Origin: Exiguobacterium profundum
GTDB lineage: Bacteria; Bacillota; Bacilli; Exiguobacteriales; Exiguobacteriaceae
Assembly (NCBI RefSeq): GCF_001909285.1
Contig: NZ_MRSV01000001.1
Coordinates: 1,011,331-1,075,330, forward strand
Direction: 5' to 3'
DNA length: 64,000 nt
This document shows positions 52,405 through 60,483 of this stretch, piece after piece. A program made the position numbers and the translations under genes. Below the pieces are notes generated by a model, which had not been told where the DNA came from, did no database searches, and was given only the letters and a program-made list of their open reading frames with translations. The first letter of the stretch is position 1. Each line of letters begins with the position of its first letter.

Positions 52405-53772
52405 ATGAACTGTCCAAATTGTTCAAAAGAACTGAGTACCACGCAACAGTTCTGCCCAAATTGCGGCACGAAGGTGGAAACAACGGCTTCAATGGAAGAA
52501 GTGAAACCGACACCACCCGTTGAAACGAAGATTCCATCTTCCAAAAAACGAGTCGGAAAAGGCTTATTGATTACGGCATTATCTTTATTATTGATTGCAG
52601 GTGCGACATATTTTGGATTTTATCGATTCATGTATACCCCTGAAAAACAAATCGAACAGATTCGCAAAGCTATCACGAGTGAGGATGCCAAGGCACTCGC
52701 CCCGTTATTGCGACTCAAAGAAGCAGACGTGACAGAGGGACAGGCAACGGCCTTATTGACAGGATTGAGCCAAGCGGAATTGATGGAATCGACAGTGGAC
52801 TATTTAGACCGTGCTAGTCGTTCCATCGGAGCATCGAATGAGGGACTTCCGCTTCGTTTACGGGAGATCGGCAAATCGTACGGTGTATTCAAGCGATATG
52901 GTCTTGAGTTGATTCCTCAGACGATGTATGTGTCGAGTAACTTTGATGCCATCACAGTGTCTTTGCCTGACCCATATGGGAAAGAAAAACTGGCTTCTGA
53001 AGGAGATCAAGTCGTCATTCGGGATGCGTTTCCTGGTATGGTCGAAGTCGCTGTGAAATACGATGGTCAATATGGACAAGATCAAGCGGTCAAAACGTTC
53101 AATAGTCTGGAGTCGTCCAATTCAGATGAACCGTTCATGGTCGCATTCAAAGGATTGAGTGTCGAGCTAGATCAAACCTACGAAGACGCTCCGTTGATTG
53201 TGAATGGGGAAGACTCAGGCAAAACGATTGGAGAATGGAAGACATACGGACCCGTTCCGAAACAAGGCGTAACGTTGAGTACTTATATTGACATGCCATG
53301 GGGGACGGTAGAATCCAAACAGGTTCTCGCTAAGCCGGGTAGTAAGCCGGTCAAGTTTGACCCGCAAGTGGATGCTGACACAATTGGGTTCACAGAGGAC
53401 ATCATCACGCGTCACGCCGAAGAATGGGTGAACTTCATGTATTACGAGGACTTGAGTGCATTGACGGTTGTCACGGATGAGGCTTACTTGGCCAAAAAAA
53501 AAAAAACTTATGACATCATGCAATCAGAAAACCAGGAATGGTATGGCTCGTTCGATGGGGTAGAAGTGATAAACCAAAAAACGAAACTTACGACATGGAA
53601 TAAAAAGATGGCGATTGAGACGGAAGCGGTCATTGGTATTAACAGTCAATTTATGACGGATGGCGAAGAAGACGCGCCTCAACGTTTAGTGAAATCAAGG
53701 TTTCGCTATGTCATCGCCGAACCATATGATGATGGAACGTATCATATCGTAGAAGCGACATATTTAGAATAG
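52405..53772 (+). CDS. Zinc-ribbon membrane protein, TcaA/YvbJ-like
   Basis: 455 residues; GAGAGGTGA precedes ATG 52405. A cytoplasmic zinc ribbon (C-P-N-C-S-K and C-P-N-C-G-T, residues 3-23) is followed by one transmembrane helix (about 52-75) and a long extracytoplasmic part. This is the layout of TcaA of Staphylococcus and YvbJ of Bacillus, linked to cell-wall antibiotics. A run of A13 (53494-53506, K-K-K-K) sits near the C-terminus and could cause frameshifts. It heads a three-gene zinc-ribbon operon; the next gene follows within 12 bases. Confidence 0.82.
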   Translation: MNCPNCSKELSTTQQFCPNCGTKVETTASMEEVKPTPPVETKIPSSKKRVGKGLLITALSLLLIAGATYFGFYRFMYTPEKQIEQIRKAITSEDAKALAPLLRLKEADVTEGQATALLTGLSQAELMESTVDYLDRASRSIGASNEGLPLRLREIGKSYGVFKRYGLELIPQTMYVSSNFDAITVSLPDPYGKEKLASEGDQVVIRDAFPGMVEVAVKYDGQYGQDQAVKTFNSLESSNSDEPFMVAFKGLSVELDQTYEDAPLIVNGEDSGKTIGEWKTYGPVPKQGVTLSTYIDMPWGTVESKQVLAKPGSKPVKFDPQVDADTIGFTEDIITRHAEEWVNFMYYEDLSALTVVTDEAYLAKKKKTYDIMQSENQEWYGSFDGVEVINQKTKLTTWNKKMAIETEAVIGINSQFMTDGEEDAPQRLVKSRFRYVIAEPYDDGTYHIVEATYLE

Positions 53773-53783
53773 GAGAGATGAAC

Positions 53784-54209
53784 ATGACAATGTGGCAACA
53801 ACAGTCTGCGCTATTAGATACAGCGGAGAGTATCAAGGACTTACAGGCTCGAATGGAAAAAACAAAAAAGGCTCGGGGGCAATTGCTTCTTGAACTCGGA
53901 CAACAGCAGTATCGTCAATTGATGCAGCAAGGACGTTCGGAAGAAGTGACGAAGATCATGGAACAGGATGTCCTCATCTATGAGGCGAGCCGGCGCATCC
54001 GAGATATGCAAGAAGCGCTTAAACCACATCGCTGTACATCGTGTGACGCATCGCTCGATAAGGATGCAAAATTCTGTGGTTCATGTGGTACACCGGTCCC
54101 GCAACCGGACGTCCGTCCGAAACAAGCATGCAATTCTTGTGGTTCCCCACAACCGCTTGATGCCTCGTATTGTGCATGCTGTGGAGGGAAGATGGAGGTG
54201 ACTGCATGA
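53784..54209 (+). CDS. Soluble coiled-coil protein with two zinc ribbons
   Basis: 141 residues from ATG 53784, 8 bases after AGGAG; ATG 53778 is in frame but only 2 bases from it. The first 80 residues are a coiled coil; two zinc ribbons follow (C-T-S-C...C-G-S-C-G and C-N-S-C...C-A-C-C-G), eight cysteines in all. No membrane helix. Overlaps the next gene by four bases. Probably an adaptor of the zinc-ribbon membrane proteins on either side; specific function unknown. Confidence 0.75.
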   Translation: MTMWQQQSALLDTAESIKDLQARMEKTKKARGQLLLELGQQQYRQLMQQGRSEEVTKIMEQDVLIYEASRRIRDMQEALKPHRCTSCDASLDKDAKFCGSCGTPVPQPDVRPKQACNSCGSPQPLDASYCACCGGKMEVTA

Positions 54210-55903
54210 GGTATTGTCACCAATGTGGTCATGCAAATGAGGACCACAATCAATATTGTGAACGGGACGGTGTCCAACTAGAAGGGACAGATACGTCGTA
54301 TCGTTTTGACGTATCGACCGGTCAATTTTGTACGAGTTGTGGCAATGCTAGGGCAGCGCATGAATTATATTGTCATGCTTGCGGCCAAACGGCACTCGAA
54401 CCGTCGACAAGTGTCAATCGGATGGAAGAGTCACTTCGTACGGTCGCCGCGACCGGGACACAAGTGATGTCACAATTGAGACGAGTGGCCGGAAAACGAG
54501 ACGGCGCAATGAAGTTGTCCTTTTCAACTGAATCGCTCCGGTCATTACGTATCAATCAGACAGACGTGATACGCGGATCAGTGCTCGGTCTTGGATTTTT
54601 ATTTGTTCTCCTGTTGATTGCAGGAAGTCTAGTCGCGATGCTACCGGCGGAGGCCATTCCGTCACTTGCCGATGAACTCGAAATTAACATTTCGTCGTTT
54701 AATGCAACGATGTTCCTCGCTTTTCTCATCGGTGCGAAAGTGTACTGGTCCGTCACGACAGAACAGGTGAATCAGTTTATCGCGAGTCTCGGTGCAGGGA
54801 TTGGAGATTTCTTGCGAATCGAAGGGGCTGTGGATGCTCAATTTGGAAACTACTTTATGATGTATGGTGGAATATTCTTGATGATTGCCGTTGTGTATGT
54901 CTTGATTCGACAGACATCGACGTTGAGCGATGTGTTCAGTCGTATGGCGGGATTCATGGTGACGGTTCTCGTCGGGTATGGATTGATTTACGCCTTCGCT
55001 TTTCATCCACCACTCTTTGAAGTCGCATGGATCAAAACCATTGCGGCGACAACGTTGATGGTCCTCTTTGCTCTCGGGTTGGCTTATTTGATTACGATGC
55101 CGTTCCAGGGAGAGTGGAAGATTGCGCAACAAGGCGTTCGTGCGTTATTGACCGTCACACTCGTATCGACGTTCGTCGGTATTGGTTACTTTGGTCTTCA
55201 ACTCAGTAAAATCGATGAGGGAGAACGCCTCGAGTTTGTCGACAGCGAAGAAATGCTGTATTTGACTGGACAAGCGGCGAGTATGAATTGGCAGACTATC
55301 GGACATGGAGGAGAGCAAGCACTCTCACTTCAATCTCCATTAGGTTCTTATGAAATTGGCATGTCGTTGTTTGGGGAGACCGCAAAAAAAAAAATTGAGA
55401 ATTCAATTGAAACAGTAAGCGAAGGATTTGGTGGGGTAGAGGATGTCTTGTGGCAATCATTCTCCGATACCGAAGGACCGGCCAATTCAATTGGCAAGCC
55501 TGTCGATATGATCACCGTCTCACCGATGATTTTTGGGACGTTGACCGAAATGTATGAGGCGGATCTCGCAAATGATGAAACGCGTTCTGAAGCGTTGTAC
55601 AAGGACGGTGTCTTCTCCTGGTTGCTGATATTATTAGTCTTGAATGTCGTGATTTATGCTATGTTCGCTAAGGGGCATGTTCACTCATGGCAGGCAGGAA
55701 TCTGGTTTGTGGCTCCGGCACTCCTTGCATTCATCGTCTGGCAGTGGTTCTTGAATAACGGCATGTTCGTTGAGTTGAACGGGGTTCGGATTTTAGGCGT
55801 TGCCACGGACGGAATGAGTATCGCAGGAACGTTCATTGCGCTCGTCTTGATCACGATGGGGGCGCTCCTTGGTTGGGGAATGAAAAAATTGAATATCAAC
55901 TAA
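54206..55903 (+). CDS. Zinc-ribbon multi-pass membrane protein
   Basis: 565 residues from ATG 54206, with GGAGGTGA just upstream and an ATGA overlap with the preceding gene. Two N-terminal zinc ribbons (C-H-Q-C-G...C and C-T-S-C-G...C-H-A-C-G, about 4-65) are followed by about eight hydrophobic segments between 125 and 565, with a large extracytoplasmic loop at about 345-460. An A11 run (55384-55394) in that loop encodes K-K-K. No family confidently recognised. The operon couples cytoplasmic zinc ribbons to membrane proteins, a pattern seen in envelope-stress or wall-antibiotic modules. Confidence 0.75.
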   Translation: MRYCHQCGHANEDHNQYCERDGVQLEGTDTSYRFDVSTGQFCTSCGNARAAHELYCHACGQTALEPSTSVNRMEESLRTVAATGTQVMSQLRRVAGKRDGAMKLSFSTESLRSLRINQTDVIRGSVLGLGFLFVLLLIAGSLVAMLPAEAIPSLADELEINISSFNATMFLAFLIGAKVYWSVTTEQVNQFIASLGAGIGDFLRIEGAVDAQFGNYFMMYGGIFLMIAVVYVLIRQTSTLSDVFSRMAGFMVTVLVGYGLIYAFAFHPPLFEVAWIKTIAATTLMVLFALGLAYLITMPFQGEWKIAQQGVRALLTVTLVSTFVGIGYFGLQLSKIDEGERLEFVDSEEMLYLTGQAASMNWQTIGHGGEQALSLQSPLGSYEIGMSLFGETAKKKIENSIETVSEGFGGVEDVLWQSFSDTEGPANSIGKPVDMITVSPMIFGTLTEMYEADLANDETRSEALYKDGVFSWLLILLVLNVVIYAMFAKGHVHSWQAGIWFVAPALLAFIVWQWFLNNGMFVELNGVRILGVATDGMSIAGTFIALVLITMGALLGWGMKKLNIN

Positions 55904-55906
55904 GCG

Positions 55907-55942
55907 AAACAAGCACGGACAGCCTCCTGTCCGTGCTTGTTT
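55907..55942. terminator. Bidirectional terminator
   Basis: A perfect 16-bp stem, 55907-55922 with 55927-55942, loop CCTC, A and T runs at the two ends. It separates convergent zinc-ribbon genes. Confidence 0.85.
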
Positions 55943-56683
55943 TCAATATTCTTCTTCCCGTGATAATTCATTGGAACCAAGGTTTTGCACAATCTTCATG
56001 TCGCCATCCTCATACCGGACTGCATACGTCGTTTCGAATGTCGCTCTCACACTAGAGTCGTCTTCTTTGATGATACGGTACTCTTCATTCGTGGTGACGG
56101 TCGCGGTTTCATCATCTTCAATCGAGTCACGATCTTCACCGTTCACTTGAATAGAGATGACTTCTGTGTATATGTGGTCTTCTTTGATGCCTTTGACGAA
56201 GAGCGTGTTGTTCAAGTAATCTAATGTCTGTGACTGGAACGTTGATCCCTCAGCAAGGAATGTTTCGACTTCGGATGTATCCGTTGAATAAGTCGCACTG
56301 GTGAAAGCGTCTATAAAAGAATACATAAACCGATCGATTTCGTCATAGGAAACTGATTCATAGAACACACCCGTTTCTGCTTCGGTATCCGGGAGAGCGG
56401 CGTCCTCTTCGACTTCAGAAGCTTTTTCTGATTCTTCTTCCTCCGTCGAAGCAGAGAACGATTGTTGTATATCTTTTGCTGTCGTCGTCTCTTTTGAGGC
56501 GAGTGGTTCGTTCCATTCCGACCATAACCATACCCCTAATCCAATCACGGCCACAAGGGCGAGCGGGACGGTCCACTTCCAAAGGGGAAGTCGGGTCGAT
56601 GACGTTTCGATTTTCGTGCCACATTGTGAACAGTGGGATTGCCCTCGCTTCAGAGTCGCTCCGCATGCTGTGCATTTATTCAT
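55943..56683 (-). CDS. Zinc-ribbon membrane protein with TcaA-like C-terminus
   Basis: 246 residues from ATG 56683; the earlier in-frame start at 56701 adds only six residues. Zinc ribbon C-T-A-C-G...C-S-Q-C-G (residues 3-25), one transmembrane helix (about 38-57), an acidic linker (E-E-E-E-S-E-K and similar, about 75-105), and a C-terminal domain of about 135 residues with I-D-R-F-M-Y-S-F-I-D-A-F that looks like the NTF2-like extracytoplasmic domain of TcaA/YvbJ proteins. Convergent with the zinc-ribbon operon and probably functionally related. Confidence 0.78.
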   Translation of the reverse strand: MNKCTACGATLKRGQSHCSQCGTKIETSSTRLPLWKWTVPLALVAVIGLGVWLWSEWNEPLASKETTTAKDIQQSFSASTEEEESEKASEVEEDAALPDTEAETGVFYESVSYDEIDRFMYSFIDAFTSATYSTDTSEVETFLAEGSTFQSQTLDYLNNTLFVKGIKEDHIYTEVISIQVNGEDRDSIEDDETATVTTNEEYRIIKEDDSSVRATFETTYAVRYEDGDMKIVQNLGSNELSREEEY

Positions 56684-56767
56684 AGTAATCACTCTTTCCA
56701 TTTTTTAGTATTATTTTACCTCTTTCATAAGAGTTCTGAAATGAGGGATTATGTATTTGAGTCAATT

Positions 56768-56800
56768 AAAAACTAGGCTCTTGCACTCGCAAGAGCCTAG
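56768..56800 (-). terminator. Terminator of the OatA-like gene
   Basis: CTAGGCTCTTGC (56773-56784) pairs with GCAAGAGCCTAG (56789-56800) around ACTC. On the minus strand it is followed by T5 and contains the stop codon region. Confidence 0.8.
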
Positions 56801-58632
56801 TTTGGTTGACAGCCGATTTCTTCGTTCAGTACGTGGCCAAACGCTTCGGCGCCCTTAATATTTAAATGGACCCCGTCACTTTCGAAGTACGCTTCCTTTC
56901 CGATTGAGCGTTCATGCCAATCGATGAGGGACACGTTCTCATGAAGCTCACTGGCCCGGGCGAGTTTTTTATTGACCTCACTCTCCCATGGACGCGGGAC
57001 ACGTGTGTTGATCAAATAGATTTCATCTGCTCGTTCGAACTGCTTGAGCAACGTCTCGAGTTGCTCCATTTTGAAGGCGCCGTTCGTTCCGAGATGGAGG
57101 AACACGACGTGACCTGGAGCATTATACGATTGGTACTGAGAGGCAACTGGAATCGCATCGCGAACTTGACGTCCGATTTGGGCGTCGATTTTCATGTTCG
57201 GGAAAGCATCTGCCAAATATTCGTTCAATCCGAGCATGACCGAGTCGCCAATCGCGAGAGCCGGTGGACATGTTCGTTCTTCTGGTTTTTCAGTTGGTGC
57301 TTTGTTTTCTTCTGTCGGTTGATCTTCAGACGGGACTTCCTCTGTCTCCTTGGATTCCGGTTCGTTCGGAACGTCCTTTGTCTCATCTTTTGGCATCGGT
57401 ACTTTCACGACAGGAATTTCATCTTCGACCGGCTTCGACTCAGAGAACGCCAGGATGGTCAAATTCCCAACGAGAACGAGTGAGAGCGCGGTCGCACATG
57501 CCGTGGCGGCAAAGCGTGCGTTTGGGTGCGTCGGTGTTGAGACGAGCTGACGGAACGCTTGTTTGAATCCGTTTCGACGAATCGGTGTCTCGACGAAGCG
57601 ATACGACAACTCGGCGATCAAGAGCGTCAACGCCACTTGCCCGACGGAAAGAAGTGGCGAGAACGTCCCGAGTCGATCGAGCGGTGTCGATAGAATGATG
57701 ACCGGGTAGTGCCACAAGTAAATCCCATACGTCCGTGTACCGATCACGCGAAGCCAAACGCTTCCAAACAGTCGTGACCAAATGGTCGCCGGATGGGCGA
57801 CAGCGGCAATCAATAGGGCGGATAGGAAAGAGACGAGCAAGAAACCTCCGTAATAGAGGAATGTATCGTAGGCGTTGACGTTACTGATGATCCCGACGAT
57901 GACGATGAGCGAAACGGCGCCGGTCCAGTTCAAAATGTGGCGTCCAATATTCGGGATCGTTTCTTTAAACGTGTCCGGACGCCAACCGAAGGCGAGGACG
58001 GCTCCCATAAGCAGACCGAACAATCGCGTGTCGGTCCCGTAGTAGACGCGGCTCGGATCGGCTTCCGGGACATATCGGAACGCCATCCAGGCGGCGGAGA
58101 CGAATAGAAGCGCGGCGAGCAGTTGAAGCAATCGCTTTCGGAACGCGAGACCGACGAGTAGGAGCAACGGCCAGAACGCATAAAACTGTTCTTCGATTGA
58201 GAGAGACCATAGATTTTGGAGCGGTGATGGCTTTCCGAAACTCTCGAAGTAGGAGACTTCGTGAAAGATATACCACCAGTTGTTCACATAGGCGAGTGCC
58301 GCCAGTGAATCTTGGCGCACCGTATCGAGCAAGGAGCGGTCAAACAGAGTCACATACGTCATCACGACCGACAGCATCAAGACGAGTGCCGGCAACAAAC
58401 GACGGAAACGCGCGAGGTAGAACTTTTTCAAATCGATTGTGCCGGTCTTCGTCCATTCGCGAATCAAGATCCCGGTAATCAAGTAACCGGACAGGACGAA
58501 GAAGACATCGACACCGAGGAATCCCCCGGGTATGTAAGGTACATTTAAATGATATAAAATCACAGCCAAGACGGCGAACGTGCGCAAGCCGTCGAGACCA
58601 GGCATATACGTTGTATGTTTGAGTGGTTGCAT
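56797..58632 (-). CDS. OatA-like acyltransferase with SGNH domain
   Basis: 611 residues; AAGGAAG lies before ATG 58632. An N-terminal acyltransferase-3 domain with about ten helices (G-L-D-G-L-R, I-L-Y-H-L-N, F-V-L-S-G-Y, S-L-S-I-E-E-Q-F) is joined by a Pro/Glu-rich linker (about 405-455) to an extracytoplasmic SGNH domain with Ser464 in I-G-D-S-V and Asp586/His589 in D-G-V-H. This is the layout of OatA, which adds O-acetyl to MurNAc of peptidoglycan and gives lysozyme resistance. Related enzymes modify other wall glycans, so the exact substrate is not certain. Confidence 0.85.
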   Translation of the reverse strand: MQPLKHTTYMPGLDGLRTFAVLAVILYHLNVPYIPGGFLGVDVFFVLSGYLITGILIREWTKTGTIDLKKFYLARFRRLLPALVLMLSVVMTYVTLFDRSLLDTVRQDSLAALAYVNNWWYIFHEVSYFESFGKPSPLQNLWSLSIEEQFYAFWPLLLLVGLAFRKRLLQLLAALLFVSAAWMAFRYVPEADPSRVYYGTDTRLFGLLMGAVLAFGWRPDTFKETIPNIGRHILNWTGAVSLIVIVGIISNVNAYDTFLYYGGFLLVSFLSALLIAAVAHPATIWSRLFGSVWLRVIGTRTYGIYLWHYPVIILSTPLDRLGTFSPLLSVGQVALTLLIAELSYRFVETPIRRNGFKQAFRQLVSTPTHPNARFAATACATALSLVLVGNLTILAFSESKPVEDEIPVVKVPMPKDETKDVPNEPESKETEEVPSEDQPTEENKAPTEKPEERTCPPALAIGDSVMLGLNEYLADAFPNMKIDAQIGRQVRDAIPVASQYQSYNAPGHVVFLHLGTNGAFKMEQLETLLKQFERADEIYLINTRVPRPWESEVNKKLARASELHENVSLIDWHERSIGKEAYFESDGVHLNIKGAEAFGHVLNEEIGCQPN

Positions 58633-58756
58633 GCCCCCACTTCCTTTCTAGTAAAGCGGACATTTCCCTTATTTTTGAATCCATTTTTCAGTATAACGAG
58701 CGTGGAGGAGGGAATGGTTTCAAAAGATTAACAATCAAATGACGTAAAAATCCAAT

Positions 58757-58780
58757 AAAAAAAGGGACACGAGGTCCCTT
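58757..58780 (-). terminator. Terminator of the chromate transporter gene
   Basis: AAGGGAC (58762-58768) pairs with GTCCCTT (58774-58780) around ACGAG; on the minus strand a T-run follows. Confidence 0.75.
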
Positions 58781-58785
58781 GCACT

Positions 58786-59970
58786 TTACATCAGATTAAT
58801 CAACGTCCCACCGAGTACCCCGGCGATGACGAGTGACCACGGTGGTAACTTCCAATAAGCAATCATCACGAACAGGAAGGCAGCGAACACGAAGTCGACC
58901 GCATCGTTGACGGTACTCGTGAAGATCGGGCTGTAGAATGCCGCAATCAAAATTCCGACCACTGCCGCGTTGACACCGATGAGGGCGCCGGCGACTTTCG
59001 GGTTGTGACGGAGCGCGTCCCAAAACGGAAGTGCCCCGAGGATGAGCAAGAAGGCCGGCAAGAAAATCGCGACCGTCGCAAGGATACCACCCGGCACACC
59101 GTTAATCACCGTTCCAAGATAAGAAGCGAACGTGAAAAGCGGACCAGGAACGGCCTGAGCGGCACCGTATCCTGCAAGGAAGGCTTCTTCACTCAAGAAA
59201 CCAGCTGGTACAAGTTCTCGTTCTAGTAGTGGCAAGACCACATGTCCGCCGCCGAAGACGAGGGCACCGGCCCGGTAAAAGCTATCGAACAAGGCAATCG
59301 CCTGATTCTCAAACGTCTCCCGTAAAATCGGTAAGATGACGAGAAGTGCCCCAAAAATCGACAGCAGAACGGCCCCGAGACGTTTCGAAATCGGGAACGC
59401 ACTCGATTTCGTATCGAGGCGGTCCGGCTTGAACATCAGGAATCCTGCGAGGGCCGCGAGGAGAATGAATAATACCTGACTGAACGTCGTTTGCCAGAGT
59501 AGGACGCCTGCCAAGGCAAAAAAGGCAATCGTTCGTGTCTTTGTATCAGGTGTCAATTTACTCGCCATCCCTAAGATGGCATGGGCGACGATAGCGACGG
59601 CGACGACTTTCAAGCCGTATAACCAGCCTGCATCGGAGACGTCGAGTCCGGATAACAATAAAGCGAATAGGATGAGGGCAACGACCGACGGCGTTGTGAA
59701 GCCGATGAATGAGGTGATCCCACCTAATATGCCACCGCGGACAATCCCGATCCCGATCCCGACCTGTGAACTCGCCGGTCCGGGCAAGAATTGGCATAAG
59801 GCGACGAGGTCGGCGTAAGCTTTCTCATCCATCCATTTGCGTCGTCTCACATATTCCTCGTGGAAGTAACCGAGGTGGGCGACCGGACCACCGAATGAGG
59901 TGAGACCGAGCCTCGTTGAAACGAATAAAATCTCTAGTAACGTCTTGAACGTCACACGTTGTGTCGTCAT
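58786..59970 (-). CDS. chrA: Chromate transporter ChrA
   Basis: 394 residues with about ten to twelve helices in two homologous halves. Both halves carry the family motif: T-S-F-G-G-P-V-A-H and Q-F-L-P-G-P near the start, and V-F-G-G-G-H-V-V-L-P and A-A-Q-A-V-P-G-P in the second half. ChrA exports chromate, giving resistance. The ribosome binding site (AAGGAG) lies inside the end of the broken PadR gene, 4 bases of which separate its TGA from the ATG, so the two form an operon. Confidence 0.88.
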   Translation of the reverse strand: MTTQRVTFKTLLEILFVSTRLGLTSFGGPVAHLGYFHEEYVRRRKWMDEKAYADLVALCQFLPGPASSQVGIGIGIVRGGILGGITSFIGFTTPSVVALILFALLLSGLDVSDAGWLYGLKVVAVAIVAHAILGMASKLTPDTKTRTIAFFALAGVLLWQTTFSQVLFILLAALAGFLMFKPDRLDTKSSAFPISKRLGAVLLSIFGALLVILPILRETFENQAIALFDSFYRAGALVFGGGHVVLPLLERELVPAGFLSEEAFLAGYGAAQAVPGPLFTFASYLGTVINGVPGGILATVAIFLPAFLLILGALPFWDALRHNPKVAGALIGVNAAVVGILIAAFYSPIFTSTVNDAVDFVFAAFLFVMIAYWKLPPWSLVIAGVLGGTLINLM

Positions 59971-59974
59971 ATCT

Positions 59975-60055
59975 TCACTCCTTAATTTCTTTGAATAACT
60001 CGTATGCCTTTTGACGGGCTTCCGCCAACACAGAAAGTCCTTTTTCGGTCGTCAT
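59975..60055 (-). pseudogene. Severed C-terminal part of the PadR gene
   Basis: In frame with the PadR gene after its TAA (60056-60058). It reads M-T-T-E-K-G-L-S-V-L-A-E-A-R-Q-K-A-Y-E-L-F-K-E and ends at TGA 59975. T-x-x-G-x-x-x-L followed by an amphipathic helix is the usual PadR C-terminus. Joined to the first part the length is about 102 residues, the normal family size. The TAA is followed at once by ATG, so reinitiation is conceivable. Confidence 0.7.
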
Positions 60056-60283
60056 TTAGTTTTTGCGAACGTGTCCATCGACCGTCTCGTTTTCACGAAT
60101 CAAGAGCCCGTCTTTCTCCATCCCGTGCAAGATCGGATAGAGCGTCCCGGCGCTGATTTCGTACCCGTGCTCCCGAAGCTCATCGACCATCCATGCTCCG
60201 TACACGGGGTGTTCCGCGGCGTGGTGCAAAATATGGATGTGGATGAATCCGAGAAACAGTTTCCGCAAGACGCGGTCTTCCAT
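60056..60283 (-). CDS. PadR-family regulator, truncated by in-frame TAA
   Basis: 75 residues from ATG 60283, 9 bases after AAGGAG; ATG 60292 touches that site. The winged-helix domain is complete: L-F-L-G-F-I-H-I-H-I-L, then A-E-H-P-V-Y-G-A-W-M-V-D-E-L, and the recognition part S-A-G-T-L-Y-P-I-L-H-G-M-E-K-D-G-L-L. It stops at V-R-K-N, where family members go on with Y-Y-R-L-T, so one base (for example TAC to TAA) created the stop. Without the C-terminal helix dimerisation should fail and repression of chrA may be lost. Confidence 0.75.
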   Translation of the reverse strand: MEDRVLRKLFLGFIHIHILHHAAEHPVYGAWMVDELREHGYEISAGTLYPILHGMEKDGLLIRENETVDGHVRKN

Positions 60284-60299
60284 ACGTGTCATCTCCTTA

Positions 60300-60316
60300 A
60301 TATCGAAATCCGATAT
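60300..60316. promoter_or_regulatory. Probable operator of padR-chrA
   Basis: ATATCG-AAATC-CGATAT, a perfect inverted repeat just upstream of the PadR ribosome binding site. TCGAAATC recurs at 60303-60310 and 60323-60330. Position and symmetry suit a PadR autoregulatory site. Confidence 0.4.
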
Positions 60317-60483
60317 CGATTTTCGAAATCAGTTTAACAAAAGATAGGAACCGGGACAAGGAAAGAGCATGCAGTTTACGAAAACTTTAAATGAAAAGAT
60401 GGGAATGACTTCGGAAAAAATAGGGAATCTATCACAAATGAGGTAGAATAGGTAGAGATTTTATTTGCTGAGGAGGAAGTGAC

